The notes under the pieces are model-generated. The model worked only from the letters and a program-made list of their open reading frames with translations. It searched no databases and was not told the DNA's origin. 64,000 nt of DNA from the NCBI GenBank assembly GCA_028554755.1, contig JAPTOF010000002.1, positions 29,085,001 through 29,149,000 on the forward strand, written 5' to 3'. How positions within the stretch are numbered: position 1 is the first letter of the stretch; the number at the start of each line of letters is the position of its first letter. The DNA comes from Cordia subcordata. Taxonomy: Eukaryota > Streptophyta > Magnoliopsida > Boraginales > Cordiaceae. Made by a program: the position numbers and the translations under genes. This document shows, in pieces, positions 23,024 through 37,190 of this stretch.

Positions 23024-26000
23024 ATGGCACAGAGTGATCAAGGCACCAACACGATGCCACATGAAACTGCAGCTGTTGTGACCACCGCTGCGGGAAACAA
23101 AGCCCAAGAAAAGATGCCTCAAGATAGCAGCAGCGTAAGTTTCTTTAAATTTCTGCATGCATAGGCACTATTCATAAATTCATTAAATGAGAAAATTAAT
23201 TCACATAATAATTTTTTATATTAATAACATTGTGTTAACATAATAAATAAATAAATAAGTACATTAATATTTTTTATTAAGCTTTTAGATGAGGTGGTAA
23301 CTCTAAGATGATATCAGATACTAGAAACTAAAAAGTTTCAGGTTCAAAACCTGCCTCTACCTATTTAAAATATTGAAATCGTTCATGCACAAAAGCTTCT
23401 AAATAAATTAAACTGTAAATGAGGAGTCGTGTTAATACAATACATAAATATACTAATATTTTCTCTACAAGCTTAAACTTCCAAGACATTGATTCCATTA
23501 AAATTAGTTCGATTTTATCTATACGTAAAGTTTATGGCAGAAATTTCGTGCATTAGTAATTTTTTCTTTTGTGCGTGTATATATCGTTAAATGATTAATA
23601 TTACACTCGTTAATGTAATTATGTTCCAGTGGCACGCGGAATATGTGGGAGGCGTGAAGCTGACGAAGATATTGAAGGACAAGATCAAAGAGATAATATC
23701 ATCCGGAGAACACAAGGAGGAAGAGAAAAAGTAGCTCGAAGCTCTGCTTCAGAAGCTTCCTCGTTTAGATACCACCTCTAGTAGCGTAAGTTATAAGATA
23801 TGATGAACCTTATTTTATATAATTGTTATGTACATATTCCCTCTTCAATTAGAAACAATGATTATATCCTCTAAGCTTCATGTATAGTAAAAATATCCTC
23901 TAAACTTCTGAACTTCGTTTATAGTAAAAGTTTCATACCCAACCTAATAAAAATTAGTTTTAAATTTAATGTGACTCATGAATATTCTATCTCAAGGAAA
24001 AAAAAAATCATACATTGATTGCTATTTTATGTACTTGTGAAGTTAAGTCAAGCTTAAAAAAATATTTCCTTTAAAAATTTAGTCTTCTAGCTTCGACAAA
24101 AAACTCAATTTGAACTTTTTTCAGAGTTTCAGCTTTCCTTAAGATTTATTCCAATCCCTTTTCTTTTTTTTTTTTGGGGGGGGGGGGGGGCATTTTTTAT
24201 TTAAGATCATTCTCGAAAAGCACTGCCCCCCCCCCCCAAAAAAAACATTCTTTTTATATTGTCACATCCAAGCACGCACGTGATCCTCAAAGTTCCTTAT
24301 AGTTTGTTTGTGTTCCAGTCGAGCTGGGAATATAGAGGAGACGAGCAGCTGAAGAAGATATTGAAGGATAAGAGTCAGAAGATCAAAGAGATTACATCAG
24401 GAGAATATGAGGAAGAAAAGAAGAAGCTTGAAGCTTTTCTTGGAAAGCTTACTCGATCAGACAGCACCTCTAGTATTAGTGAGATGCCCTGCAATTTTTT
24501 TCTTATCATCATCTACGCATGCACATATCATAAAATCAGAACTATACCCTGCACATATATTTTTCTTTTCACTTCAAGATAGGCAAAGACCAATTGTAAT
24601 ATGCATCTACTAGGAATTGATCCCTGAACCTACTTATACTAATAGTGAGAGACACAATACTCGACCACTAGCAGAAATATATTTTTTCTTTAAATAACAT
24701 GCATTTTACTCTTTTATTTTGTTAAATTTATATACAAATCTTGCTATGATTTCAAATTACGTTTATATCCCCCTATATTCTAAAGAAAGTTGCTGATATA
24801 TATTTCTCTACCATATAAAAAATGTTGCATAATTACCTCTAAAAATTGAGGGTTGAATGTTACAAAATACAGGAAAGTTTATGCAATTTCAACAAAATAT
24901 AAGGGACAATATGCGACTTACTCATTATCTTTTCCTCTTTAAATGACATTATTTTCGTTAAACTCTATCCTAAACCTCAAATTAGTTTGACCTTACCCAA
25001 AGATCAATTATATATAACAGAAAATTGGTAGATCAAAAGATTTTTGTGGACATATCATGAAGTGATCTATATTTGCCCAAAAAGAAATCCTGCTTCAATT
25101 ATGAGGACATTTTTATATATGAGAATGATTTTGTTTCATTTATTCATTTAGTGGCATCTTAAAAACATTCAGGACAAAATATGACTTTCAAATTAAGTTT
25201 CGAATCAGTGAATACTGTTACAAGATCTCATAATAATATAAACCGTGACAATTAAGAATTACAGCCTTTCAAATAAAAACTAAACAATTCGTTAGTATAC
25301 CATGAAGTTACAAAGTTAAACATGTGAACCAATTCCCTACAACGAAATGGGCTTATATTGTTATATGCACGCATTCCTGAATCCGAAGTCCACTATATAA
25401 CATTTGTTTATGTTCCAGTTGACGACCAGCGAGGAAGAGACAGACCTTTTGACACCAGCGAGGAAGGGACAGACATTCACGACGTCGCCATCGTAAGTTA
25501 ATAATCATTTTGGTGACGTTCATGTCATAAATGATAACATTGCTCCGCTTAGATTCTGACAAAGTTTAGTTTGTTGGAAGGGTCATTTTAACTGTTCCTT
25601 ACTCGGCAAATTTTGTATCAAGTTTAATATATAATTTCAGAAAGTCTAGCTCAAAAAAAAAAAAAAAAGAAAAAAAGTTCAAAATTTGGATTGCGGAAGA
25701 AAAACAAATGTATTAAATTTGACCTTCACTAAATGTAATGCATACTCGAAAGATAATTCGATCTATAGAATAACAAAAGTTTCATGCAATGTGCCACCTT
25801 TCTATGCACATGTCACAAAATGATCAACTTTGCTTGGCACAAATTAAAGTTTCTCTTCAATAAAATTGACATAACAATAGTTTCATGCACTGACTACCTT
25901 TCTACCTACATTTTACAAAATCATCAACTTTGCTCGGCAAAAATTAAAGTCTCTCTTCAATAAAATTTACTTACCTAAAGATCCATTTTGATTAAAATTT

Positions 26001-26142
26001 TGACGTGTATATACGTTTGATTTTCTTATTTTTCTCTATATTATTGTTATACCCCATGCAAGGAGTTCCATAAAGTTCACATACTGTAATTGCTTATTCA
26101 CAGGGCGTGGGCGTGGAGGTTGACGTTTCACTCGAAGACTAG
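23024..26142 (+). CDS. Orphan small gene family, copy 2 (exon 2 duplicated)
   Basis: Exons: 1 at 23024-23134, 2 at 23630-23785, 2b at 24319-24478, 3 at 25419-25492 and 4 at 26104-26142. Exon 2 has an in-frame TAG at 23732-23734. Exon 2b is a diverged duplicate of exon 2 and is open (SWEYRGDEQLKKILKDK onward). Joining 1-2b-3-4 gives 384 nt with no internal stop, encoding 127 residues. The exon 2b donor would be GTGAGA at 24479, and the phase change there is matched exactly by exon 3 (74 nt). The tail is acidic (DTSEEGTDIHDVAIGVGVEV). The product is hydrophilic, with a charged helix in the middle and no signal peptide or membrane segment. Family and function are not recognised. The TATA box is kept and two AATAAA signals lie downstream, so this is the family member most likely to be expressed. 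Splicing is inferred from motifs and frame only. Confidence 0.5.
23228..23490. repeat. TRIM-like short direct-repeat element in intron 1
   Basis: Two related stretches of about 55-60 bp, both starting GTGTTAA and containing TAATATTTT, lie at about 23233-23290 and 23430-23485. They flank about 140 bp with GATATCAGATAC, a degraded match to the Met-tRNA primer site TGGTATCAGAGC. The first and third copies of the gene lack this segment in intron 1. A small LTR-type (TRIM) origin is plausible but unproven. Confidence 0.3.
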
Positions 26143-26563
26143 TTCCAATATGAAACATATTGTGAGCCAGCAGTGGACTATGTAGACTCATGTATAAATA
26201 AAGCATCGATCCTATGTAGAAGCATATATGTATGAGTACTCGAGGTCTGCTAATTGGTGATCAGATTCTACCGAGTATACCGGTAATCGAGTTTCACTAG
26301 TTACAGTTCTCTTTTCATAAGAAAAAATTGTATGTGAGCGTATGTTGGCTGCCTATATAAATTAGATAATATTGTGAGCGGGCAGGTGAACTCTGTAATT
26401 ATGTATCTATAAATAAAGCATCGTATGTAGATGCATCATGCATGTATATGTTGGCCTATTTACATAAATCAAGTAATACTGTGAACCAGCAGTGGACTAT
26501 ATTTCTCCTTACATGTTCCTCTCTTGAATATTATTTATAATAGCTTGTTTGGATTGGTTTTGA

Positions 26564-26603
<40 letters not shown>

Positions 26604-26859
26604 CATAGCGATGAAATTAAAAGGAGATAAATAAAAATAGGGAAAAAGACATTTAATTTTTTTTACTTTTAGATATTATTAGACCAAACAAGTCCTCAGT
26701 TCTTTGTTTTTAAATAGTTAAATATCTTCAAAAAATGACATTTATGTCCTTAATGAGTCAAATTATATGATCAAACGTATATTTTTTTATTTTTTTATTT
26801 TTAATAAAGCCACATCATGCATAAACATATTATTTTATTTTTAATTTCTCTCTCTCTCT

Positions 26860-26919
<60 letters not shown>

Positions 26920-27843
26920 ATATATGTGAAAATTCATGATTCATCACTCCAATTTATTGATTTAATAATATTGTGTAACTACTTAGAACACAATGGTTAA
27001 CTGCAACCCATATTGTTGCGGTCGAGGTCCGCGTGTGTGAAAGTTCAACACCAACCATGAGTTCTTCAGCATCAGGGCTAAGAGATGACAATTTTTAGTT
27101 CAATTAATTTGGTCATAATCGTTAATTAATATTTAATTAATTATTATTATTTATTACTTTAAAAAATAAGAAATAAAAATGAAAAAATAATTCAAAATGT
27201 TTACTTTATTTTTTCTTTTTCTCTTGGAAAAAAGTTTCAAACTTTTTCTCCTCGGGAAGATTTTTTATTTTTTAAATTTTTTTCACCAACTAAAATAAGG
27301 AATGAACCATGCAAAAAATTAAAAATAACAAGTTGTCAAATTATTTGTCTCATTAAGGGCATAAATGGTATTTTGTGAAGATAGTTAACTTTTCATTAAG
27401 TTTAACTTATAAAGGGACCTAATCTGGAGGACCTATTTATTTGGTCTAATACTTAAAAATAAAGGATCTTTATCTTTTTCTAAAAAAAAAGTATTTTATT
27501 GAATTAGTTTGTTAATTAAGCATCAAGTAAAAATTAATAAATATATAAGTGACCAAGAAAAAAGTGAAATCTAACATTTTCGATCATTTCCAATTACTTG
27601 CGTGATAGATTGGTACATGGGATACGTCACACCCAATCAATTATATTTATGCGTATTGCTAAGTATAAAATTCTCTTGGAGGTCCCCAATCGGTAACTAC
27701 TGGTGTGATTTATTTTTTCTTTTTTCATTGACAAATGAAATCTTCTAGCAAAAGCAATCCTCGTCCGAACACCTTAAAATTATTCTCTAAATGCGTTCCT
27801 TAGTCACGAAGTTGGAGGGCTAAGCAACTTCATAAGTAGCATT
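26143..27843. repeat. 3' UTR and 3' flank of orphan gene 2
   Basis: The 3' UTR block with AATAAAGCATCG occurs twice (about 26197 and 26411), a local duplication relative to copy 1. Then come (TA)n tracts at 26565-26600 and about 26863-26899, the latter running into (TG)n. From about 27140 it matches the array 3' flank at 7600-8310. No gene is seen. Confidence 0.6.
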
Positions 27844-28800
27844 TGTTAGTTTAGAATGCTTTAACATGAGGTCAAAGTAATATTGACTTAATTTTTGAGT
27901 TAGGTCCCGCACGTCAAAAGGGTCTGTTGTTGATATCATGATATATTTACATGTTAAAAACGGATTAAAGGTAAATGAGAAATTAGCAACCAAAGTTGAG
28001 TGGGTTACTAGTTTGGTTGTTAGATTTGGTTATCTGTGGGTTTGTATCCCACATAGGAAAACCATTAAATTTTTCTCACTTTATATATAGATTCCTTTAT
28101 GAGGTGTGCAAGTGAGGCATATGGAGGGAAGACTATACATGATGGGCATGGTACTAAACCCACCACACGCGCACGTGCACGCGCCTGCAAGGCACGGCCG
28201 GGCAGGGTCCGCGGTGCGGGTGTGGGACGATTTTTCATTCCGGTTTGTATTTTTTGGGAAAAAAAAACTCAAACACCTGAAGAGTTTGAGGAAGACGTAA
28301 CTGATATATTAAAGCTCGGGATTTACTTTTTAGCACGTTGGCATCATGTGAGCTTATTTTGTGGACGTTTTTGACTGTTGGAGGGACATGTTTATGGCTC
28401 CCTTAATAGCTATTTGCTGACTGCTCCTCTTTGCTCCACTATATATAGCCGTGTCCAGAAGGAGCCAGAGATATAGTAGCATTCTCGTATTAGCATATAG
28501 TGTAATAATATAAGCATTTTGCTAGTCGTTTTTCCCTCATACAGAGAGAGTCCTACGCTTCTGGTTCGCCGGCTCTTGCTTCGGTGTGCTACCATAGCCA
28601 AGAGGTATAGTCGTTATATCCTGAGAAGGATACACCATAACCTTTAGCACCGTAGAAGGGGCGTAAATCCTTTAAGGAAATCGTGTATCTCGAGCCTTGA
28701 CTAATTTTGTTTATTTCTTGTTTATTTGTTATTTCTAGTTCAATTTTCTGTTTGCCTTGTTACTATTTATGCATTCTATTACTATTACTAGTTTCTAACA
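27844..28800. mobile_element. Solo LTR (probably Ty1/copia type), 957 bp
   Basis: Begins TGTTAG and ends CTAACA, a perfect terminal inverted repeat, with GCATT before and GTATT after (a 5-bp target duplication with one transition). Removing it restores the array 3' flank as seen at about 8325 and 56090. It holds a TATA-like TTTATATATAG (28080-28090). The open frames inside (28099-28374 and others) show no recognisable domain. There is no internal region or second LTR, so it is a solo LTR. Copia assignment is by general look only. Confidence 0.75.
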
Positions 28801-29015
28801 GTATTTCAAGTTACTTCCTCATGCTAATTTTTGTTGCGTCAGAGAGATTGCATCGCTGCAGATGTTAAGCAGCCAAGCATGCAGCATATATACATGCTTT
28901 TTTTTTTTTTTAATTAGGTACTCAAAAGTAGGTTATCTCCAGGAAGTCTTCATCATTTTTGAGACACTCATGCGTTGGACTTGCTTTTACACGAGTTTTT
29001 GATCAAGGTATTCAA
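28801..29015. repeat. Array 3' flank between insertions
   Basis: Continues the array flank interrupted at 27843 (compare 8335-8545 and 56097-56315), up to the CACTA insertion point. Confidence 0.75.
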
Positions 29016-32000
29016 TACTACAAGAAAATTATAGTATTGGAGACGCTTAAAATATGACAAGTTTATAATCATAGATAAAAGTAAATTAGACGTTATCTTT
29101 TCTCAACGATTCAAGAAAGCGTATTTTTTTAATCGTCAATATTGGGTAGAATTTGGTGAGAGTGCAATATGGTTTGTTTATTAACAACACTTGTACATGA
29201 ATCGTTAGCCTTGAATCTAAACAATCAAAAACTATGACGGTTATGTATCAATTGTCGGCATTTAATTAGATAAAATTGAAGACGATTATGCCAAGGCATT
29301 AACATAGATTTTTTAGTATTTCTTTTGCTGACCCTTTGATTGATTTGTCACATCTTATGACTTTATTTCATTATTATTGATGACGGTAATGAATAGTTTG
29401 CAAAAAAAATTAAATTCAATAACCATTAAATTTATTTTATAATATTATAAATTTTTTAAAAAAGATCTCTTTATATACAGATAAAATATAATTATTAAAA
29501 TTCAATTATTGTTTACAAATAAAATTTTACCTGATCATTTTATATAAAAATTTAATAAGTTCACATATTATTATAAAAATTTCATCAATAACAAAAAGAT
29601 AAGAATAGAATAAAAAAATGGAGAAAGACAAATTAAAAGAAAGAAAAGAAAAGAGTAGGGGTGCATACGGGTGGTTTTGGTAGTTTTTGCGTTAGTTTTT
29701 TTTTATCAAATTGATTTAGGCAGTTTATTACTTTGCAAAACCAAAATCGACCAAAATACTAAAAGAACCAGTAGTTTTGGTTAATGTAGTGTGGTGCAAT
29801 TTTGAGCGGTTTTTCAATTGATTTTATGAGATAAAACATTTTCATCATAGAAATACATCAAAAATAAAATTCACTTGAAGTTTTGCACTTTTGACAAATA
29901 TCAAAACAACAAATTTTCACATTGATTAATACCACTTGATAAATTGTAAGTTTTTCTTTTTCTTCTTTTACTAACATTCAGTGTTTATTATTAATCTTTT
30001 TGGAGGAAAGAACTATAATATTTTCGTTATGTTCATTTTCAACACTTATCAACAAAGATTTAAAATTGATTAGACTTTTTATAATTAACTAAAAATAAGT
30101 ATTTTGAAAATTGAATTATTGGTGAACTAAAACCATTTTGCTTTGGAAAATTTTTCAAGGTTAGATTAACTAGAGAAACACTTTAAGAATTGAATTGTAA
30201 TATCAACGCCTTTTTCGATTGGTGAAAAATTGTCATTACAGGCTACCTTTTAAAAATTTCATATCACTAAAAAATTACCCGAAAACATTTTACAGAAAGC
30301 AAAATTAACGCCAAAATTTTCCTTCCCGCTCATATCAAAATTAGTTTCCCACAAAATTCAAACTTTACCAAAGTTAGGAATCACGAAATGATCTTCTTAT
30401 ATTGTTAAAGCTCTTAACTATCAACTTCCATTTTACAGAGCACAACACCTCATTGCTTTGGTGAGTTATACTTCTTTTAAATTATTGTTTTTTTATGTGA
30501 AAACTTAGATTATTGCTTTGCTCTAGATTAAAGCTTTCATCTAGTTACAAAACTCAGTACCAAAGTTAGGAGTGTTTGTATTTTTTTTCTTTTTTATGTG
30601 AAAAGTTAGATAATTGCTCTAAAGGCCGTTCAAATCACTATTTTATGATGAAAGTAATGTTATTTTCATCTTCAATTTAGCAAAAATCTTCTATTTCAGC
30701 CTAAGTTTGAATCTTTGATTTTTTGTTTTTTTTTGAATTTGTGATTGTTAATTGGTGTAAAGTTACCCCTTTTTGTACTTATTTGTTTTCTCTGTGAAAC
30801 TTTACAGTATTTCTCTTGAAGTTTTCCAGATTGCTATTTGCTAATGAAAGAAATCTCGTAAATGACGTTTGTTTCGGCCAAAGTTTGAGCCTTTGGTTAG
30901 TTTGACATAAAGTTACATTATTTTGTGTACGTTTCACCAAATTTTTTCTCCAAATAGTATTATAGTTTTGTTAACTTTAGTAAAAGCATTAAATTATGAA
31001 TTAATTTTATTTATATTCAACTTCTATAATTCTTTTAATAATTTTATATGTATAGAATTTGGTGTGATATTCTTTTTTTTACACACAGAAAGCTCCCAGT
31101 AAAAATACGGATCGACAAAATGTAGCTCATTCATATCCTCAAATTGTTCTCAGGTAATCCATTTTGGATAAATATTAATTACTCTTACTTTCCTACTGCT
31201 CCATATTCTATATGTGTATACTTATTAACATCTACAACAACTTTTTTTTTTTACAGGTGTGATTTCTCAAGTTAGTTTGATGGACATGCTACACCCACTT
31301 CTGATTAGTGTCAAGAGTGACCTGAGTGATTTATTTTAGAATTTTTTCCCTTTTATAGATGGGTTCATGTACGCTGATGCGAGATGTTCTTTTGGATTTT
31401 TGGAAATAATAGTTGATTCTAGATTTGTTTAATAATTTCAATATTGTCAATTTATTTTGCAACAGATTGGGAAGTTTCTAATATATGCTTAAAATTGAAA
31501 AATAATTATTACTAAATGGTAATAAAAATTATCCACAAAATTAAATTTTAGCAAAATATTTGAGACCAAATTATAATATTTTTTAATAAAACATTGCTAA
31601 AACCACAATTTGAACAATGACATCAAATGTAGATTATCAACAGTAATTGACACCAAATCATAACGTTGCATTTTCAATGTCAGCAATAACTCAATTGAAT
31701 AACGATGCTTGATTGCAAATAGTCATGTTAACACTTTGTCAATAACAACGGTCTAAAATGAATCATCTCAAATGATGAAATAAAAAGTTAACGTTTTTCT
31801 TCAACCATCACCTATTCCTATTTGCTTATTGTAATGGTTCATCATAGTCATCAGCAATTACATATAAAAAAGATGACGACTGTTAGAATTGTTAGGAAAT
31901 TATATCATCCCCAACATCTTATAAACCATCGGGATAGCCAAAAGACGACGGCTTCATAGACGACGCTAGCAAATCATTGGAAATGAAAATAGTGACGCTA

Positions 32001-32055
32001 AAAATTGTCTTAAAAAGCCAAAGCAAGCGTCAAGAAAGCAGTGTTTTTTGTAGTT
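29016..32055. mobile_element. Non-autonomous CACTA (En/Spm-like) element
   Basis: The left end reads TACTACAAGAAAATTATAG, one base from the canonical CACTACAAGAAAA. The right end reads TTTTTTGTAGT, its inverted partner. Subterminal GACG/GACGAC motifs cluster near both ends (for example about 31875-31965), as in CACTA elements. The intact flank at 8530-8560 and 56300-56330 shows what the site looked like before insertion. No transposase or other long frame is present in the 3 kb. The target duplication is not recognisable. Confidence 0.7.
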
Positions 32056-32988
32056 GTTGGATTGTCTGAACCATAACCTAATATGCAGCACTTCAATGTA
32101 AGTTGCTTATAGAAAATTCTTACGATCCTAGCTTGACAACTTTTTATCCTTGGATAGACAAAGAGGGTGTTTGGCAATGGTAGAGCCACCATGGTGGAGC
32201 ACATCCCCTCTATTTTTAAATTTTTTATTTATTTTGTTACATTTCTAAGTCAAAGTTTTAGTGTATATGTATTTCGCCACCCCTAACTTGGCATGATTGG
32301 GTAAGAAAGCTTAATGGTCTATTCGTTTCCTTTAAAGAAAAAGGTTACAAGTTCGATTCTTGCATGTTTTAATTTTTTATCAACATTTTCTATAAGCAAT
32401 GTTCTTTTTTGTAAGCTACAGTAGGGACGTGTAAGCAAAAGCAATTCTGGCTCCTATTTTTAGTAAGCAATAGTGCAGACATAACATTAAAAAAAAAAAA
32501 GACACCAAGACCGAAGAAAATGTAAAAGTTATCAGTAGCTAATTCGACCAGGAATCAGATGATTTGACGATGGTCTTCTTCTCCAGCGACACAAGATCTG
32601 CACAGTAAGGCTTCACGCCGGTGAGGGTCTAGTGTTAGCCCCTCCGACGATCAAGTTAGTATATATTAAATGATAGAATGAATTAAAGAAGAGAGAAGAG
32701 AGAGAGTGGAGAGCTTGTATATCTTTGGATGGAATGGCTTACCCTTCTTGTTTGTGTGCTTAGGGTTATTTATAAGGTGTCCCCTTGAACATGTGGCCCT
32801 CTTAAAGTTATTATCGTACATTTACGGTCGGGATAGCCTAATATTATCGGGACGTAAATCCACTATCGGTATGCGATGCTCCAAGATGATCAAAATACGA
32901 CGCTTCCAGGGATTAAGACAACTTCATAAGCGGCTGGATTTTGGGTAATCCTATGGAATCGATTCGGGTTAGGAAGGGCATAACCCAA

Positions 32989-33118
32989 GGATTTTTTTTT
33001 ACAAATAACACAAATTAAATAATAAATTTCAAAAATAGCCTTGTTTTTTGTTGGATTGCAAAAATAGCACTTTCGATTTTTCAATAAACGAAATCGGGTA
33101 TTAAAAAACGAAAACGTG
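32989..33118 (+). repeat. MULE left terminal inverted repeat
   Basis: Begins GGATTTTTTTTTACAAATAA. Beyond it, palindromic CGGCTATTGAATAGCCG motifs repeat to about 33290. Confidence 0.88.
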
Positions 33119-33290
33119 CAAAATATACACGTAATTGTAACATAAAAATTTTCGGCTATTGAATAGCCGAAATCGGCTATTCAATAGCCGAAAAATCTCT
33201 TCTCAACGGCACAATATTTAATTCCCTCGATTTTTGCTCTTTCGATTTTTGAATAGCTGAAATCGGCTATTCAAAAACCGAACGTTTTGC

Positions 33291-33298
33291 TATATATA
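33291..33298 (+). promoter_or_regulatory. TATA box of the MULE PMD gene
   Basis: TATATATA just inside the subterminal palindrome block, followed by a CT-rich leader and a strong donor (GTAAGT at 33425). The PMD transcript would start at about 33325, with its first intron running to the acceptor at 34811-34812. Inferred from motifs. Confidence 0.5.
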
Positions 33299-33689
33299 CC
33301 CCTCCAACTCTTCTTCCCTACCCGATCTCAAAGCAATTCCCCCCTTTTTTACCCCACATTTTTTTAGCCATAAAACTCAAAATCTCACTCAAAAAGTTTC
33401 AAGCCTAGGATTTTGCCTCTTATTGTAAGTTTTTTTTAAGTTTTTACCGATTTAAAGTATTATTTTTTTACGTTTTCTTCAAGTTATTTCATGTATATGC
33501 ATGTTTCACATGTATGTATCGTATTTATGTATATATTCATGATGTGCATGTACATACATGTTGTGCATGTACATACATGTTGTGCATGTTTATGTTACGT
33601 AGAAACATCTGCCGATATGATTGTTGATGTTATTGTTGTGTAGTTTAGTTTAAAATGTCGATATTTGAATCACTACGTTGAAATTGTTA

Positions 33690-34790
<1,101 letters not shown>

Positions 34791-34820
34791 TGAATTCATT
34801 TATTGTTCGTAGGTGACGCT

Positions 34821-37190
34821 ATGGCCCAGAGACCAGTACCGGAGGATACATCCCTTCTCATTCACTATGCTCAGCACAGGACTCATCTGATGACGAGCAG
34901 CACATATATGAGGGAGGTCCGAGTACCCAGATGCGATAAGCATCTATATGACAAGCCTGAGCATCCTCATATTCAGGAAGCACTGGCGACTGCAGGATTT
35001 TATGGGTGCTATGCAGCCGGTGGGCAGGAGTTTTATTATCCTATGCTTACTGCCCTAGTTGAGCGGTGGAGAGCAGAGACGCACACATTCCACCTCACTT
35101 GTGGAGAGACCACCATCACACTGCAGGACGTAGCTGTTTTATGGGGTTTGTACAGGGTGCGCCTATGCCGGAGATCGCTAAGGCGCGACGCACAGTTGTC
35201 GAGTGGCAGCAGCTATTCCATGATGCATGTGGGGCAGCACTTCCTCCGGACACCATTAATGCGAGAACTAGCAAGGTGAACTTGCATGAGTTGAGACATG
35301 TATACACGTTGACGCGTCTAGAGGAGTAAACCCAGGAGCAGGCTCAGCATCGTGCCCGTTTGTGGATATTCTCCTTCTTGAACTGCATATATTCGCTGAC
35401 GCCAATGGCAACCTGGGAGACATGAACTGGTTGTCTGAGCTGCACGCCTTTGGGAATATTAGACAGTTGAATTGGGGCGCTTACATCCATCTACCATCAG
35501 TTAGATCTATATGCATACAGTGATAAAGTGAATTTATGCGGCGGCTTTAGTCTAATGCAGGTATCATATATATTCCATAATGTATTTATAAAATTTCTAT
35601 GAATAGTAATGTTACTAATGTATTGGTTTACGTGCAGTGGTGGCTGTTCGATAGGTTCGACATTTTTAGGCCCAGACTTCATCCGCCGCCAGCACGGCGA
35701 TCACACCCGGCTAAGGGTAATTGGGTTGGGTTACTGGGGAAGCCCTGTTGTGCCATATATCAGCAGCTAAAGCAGTTTCGAGATACTGCTAACGGCAGTT
35801 TGTTGGTGATTCGCGATGCATTGGATAAGATGCAGCCGGATCAGGTGTGATAAGCATATTAAGACGTATTACTGCATATTACATATACTCTTTAACTAAA
35901 TAACTATTTAACTTATTTGGGCAACAATATTAGCATCACAGTTTGATTGGGAGCCGTACATGAGCACCATGGCCTAGCTGTCACTATATTGCACGGAGGG
36001 GTCTGAATGGTGGAGAGCATGTGTTCTACTGCTCTTGGGATGGATGGTTGAGTATCACAGACCCAACAAGATTTTGAAGCAGTTTGGTTTGAGCCAGTCG
36101 ATCCCAGACGCACCGCTGCCATTGACGACAGTGGACCACATACGAGGAAAGGAGAAAATAAAGGATCCTATTGAGTTAGGTCGGTTGCATGGTCTCTGGG
36201 ATCAGCAATGTAGAGTGATCGCCGAGGAGAGCGCAGATGTAGTCCCAATGTCTCAGTATATGCAGTGGTACCAGCTACCAAACACAGTCCCGGGACATGG
36301 ATCGCTTGATAAGTAGAGTATAACAACGTTATCATGATTTTTGTAATAACGAGGATGTAAATATTATGTAGTGTAATAATGATGTGCTCTGTGTGCAGGC
36401 TAGTACCATGGGTACCATGTATCACCACCTACATCGCGGGTATTAGCAGCATGCGCAGGGTACAGTTTCTTCTGCGAGCCGACTGAGATGCACGTGTACT
36501 CAGCGGATCGGCAAAGAAACATTGACAGCACGCAAGATGTGCTCGATACCCCCACATACTTCAATGCCCCGCCGCTAGCGCAGTCACATATCCCAACTTC
36601 ATCACAGCCGACACCGCCACAACCCACGCCCACATGGCCTTACCCGCCGACGCAGTGGAATATCCCAGCATATTGGACGGGTCAGCCCACGCAGCTGTCC
36701 CCGTTCTTCACTCAGGCCACCCCCAGCCCCTCCGCTCATTCAGCGTAGCCATCTTCGTCTAGCCAGGGCGTTGGGGGGTCGTCTGGGTCCTTCCAGCATA
36801 GTTTAGGCAACCAGCCCTTCTTCTCGTTCATGATGACCCCATTCGTGCCTATCCGACCTACGCAGCCTGGTAGTGGATCTAGTCTGCACGGGATTGGGCA
36901 ACCCCCTGATGATACGCTACGAGTTGAGGATTATCTTCATGACGACCCACAGGTTGAGACTCACCGTTACAACCACTGGAGGTGCAGCCCGACACGCAGC
37001 AGGCCCAGCCATACGGTCAGCAGGGACAGGCCGAGTAGGTCCAGCCAGACCCTCCGCAGGTCGAGCATATAGACCATTCCAGGCTGGGCAGGGACCGCGG
37101 AAGAGGAAGCCCCCGCGCGATTAGGGTCCGAGCAGGAGACAGCCCCCACGAGAGAAGAAGGGACACCCTCCAGATTGTGGCACCGGATAT
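34821..37190 (+). pseudogene. Plant mobile domain (PMD) gene, broken
   Basis: Resembles the PMD family (MAIN/MAIL1 and the long form of plant PP7-like phosphatases), which often rides in Mutator-like elements. The start follows a good acceptor: MAQRPVPEDTSLLIHYAQHR. Family landmarks follow in order: FHLTCGETTITLQDVAVLWG, then after a frameshift near 35145 the GAPMPEIAKARRTVVEWQQL segment, RARLWIFSF (35357 on), WWLFDRFDIFRP (35638 on), EWWRACVLLLLGWMVEYHRP and LGRLHGLWDQQCRVI. A proline-rich tail (PTPPQPTPTWPYPPTQW, about 36607-36660) ends the legible part. Besides the frameshift there are in-frame stops (for example about 35422 and 35972), so it is not functional. It converges on mudrA with about 290 bp between them. 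Confidence 0.8.

Noticed and set aside
28081..28374. ORFs of 60-91 codons inside the solo LTR
   Set aside because: They lie wholly within the LTR, overlap in different frames and have no domain.
32290..32372. tRNA-like stretch with a GGTTACAAGTTCGATTC B-box look
   Set aside because: No cloverleaf, no proper acceptor stem or anticodon arm; at most a decayed tRNA-derived repeat inside the hAT-like element.
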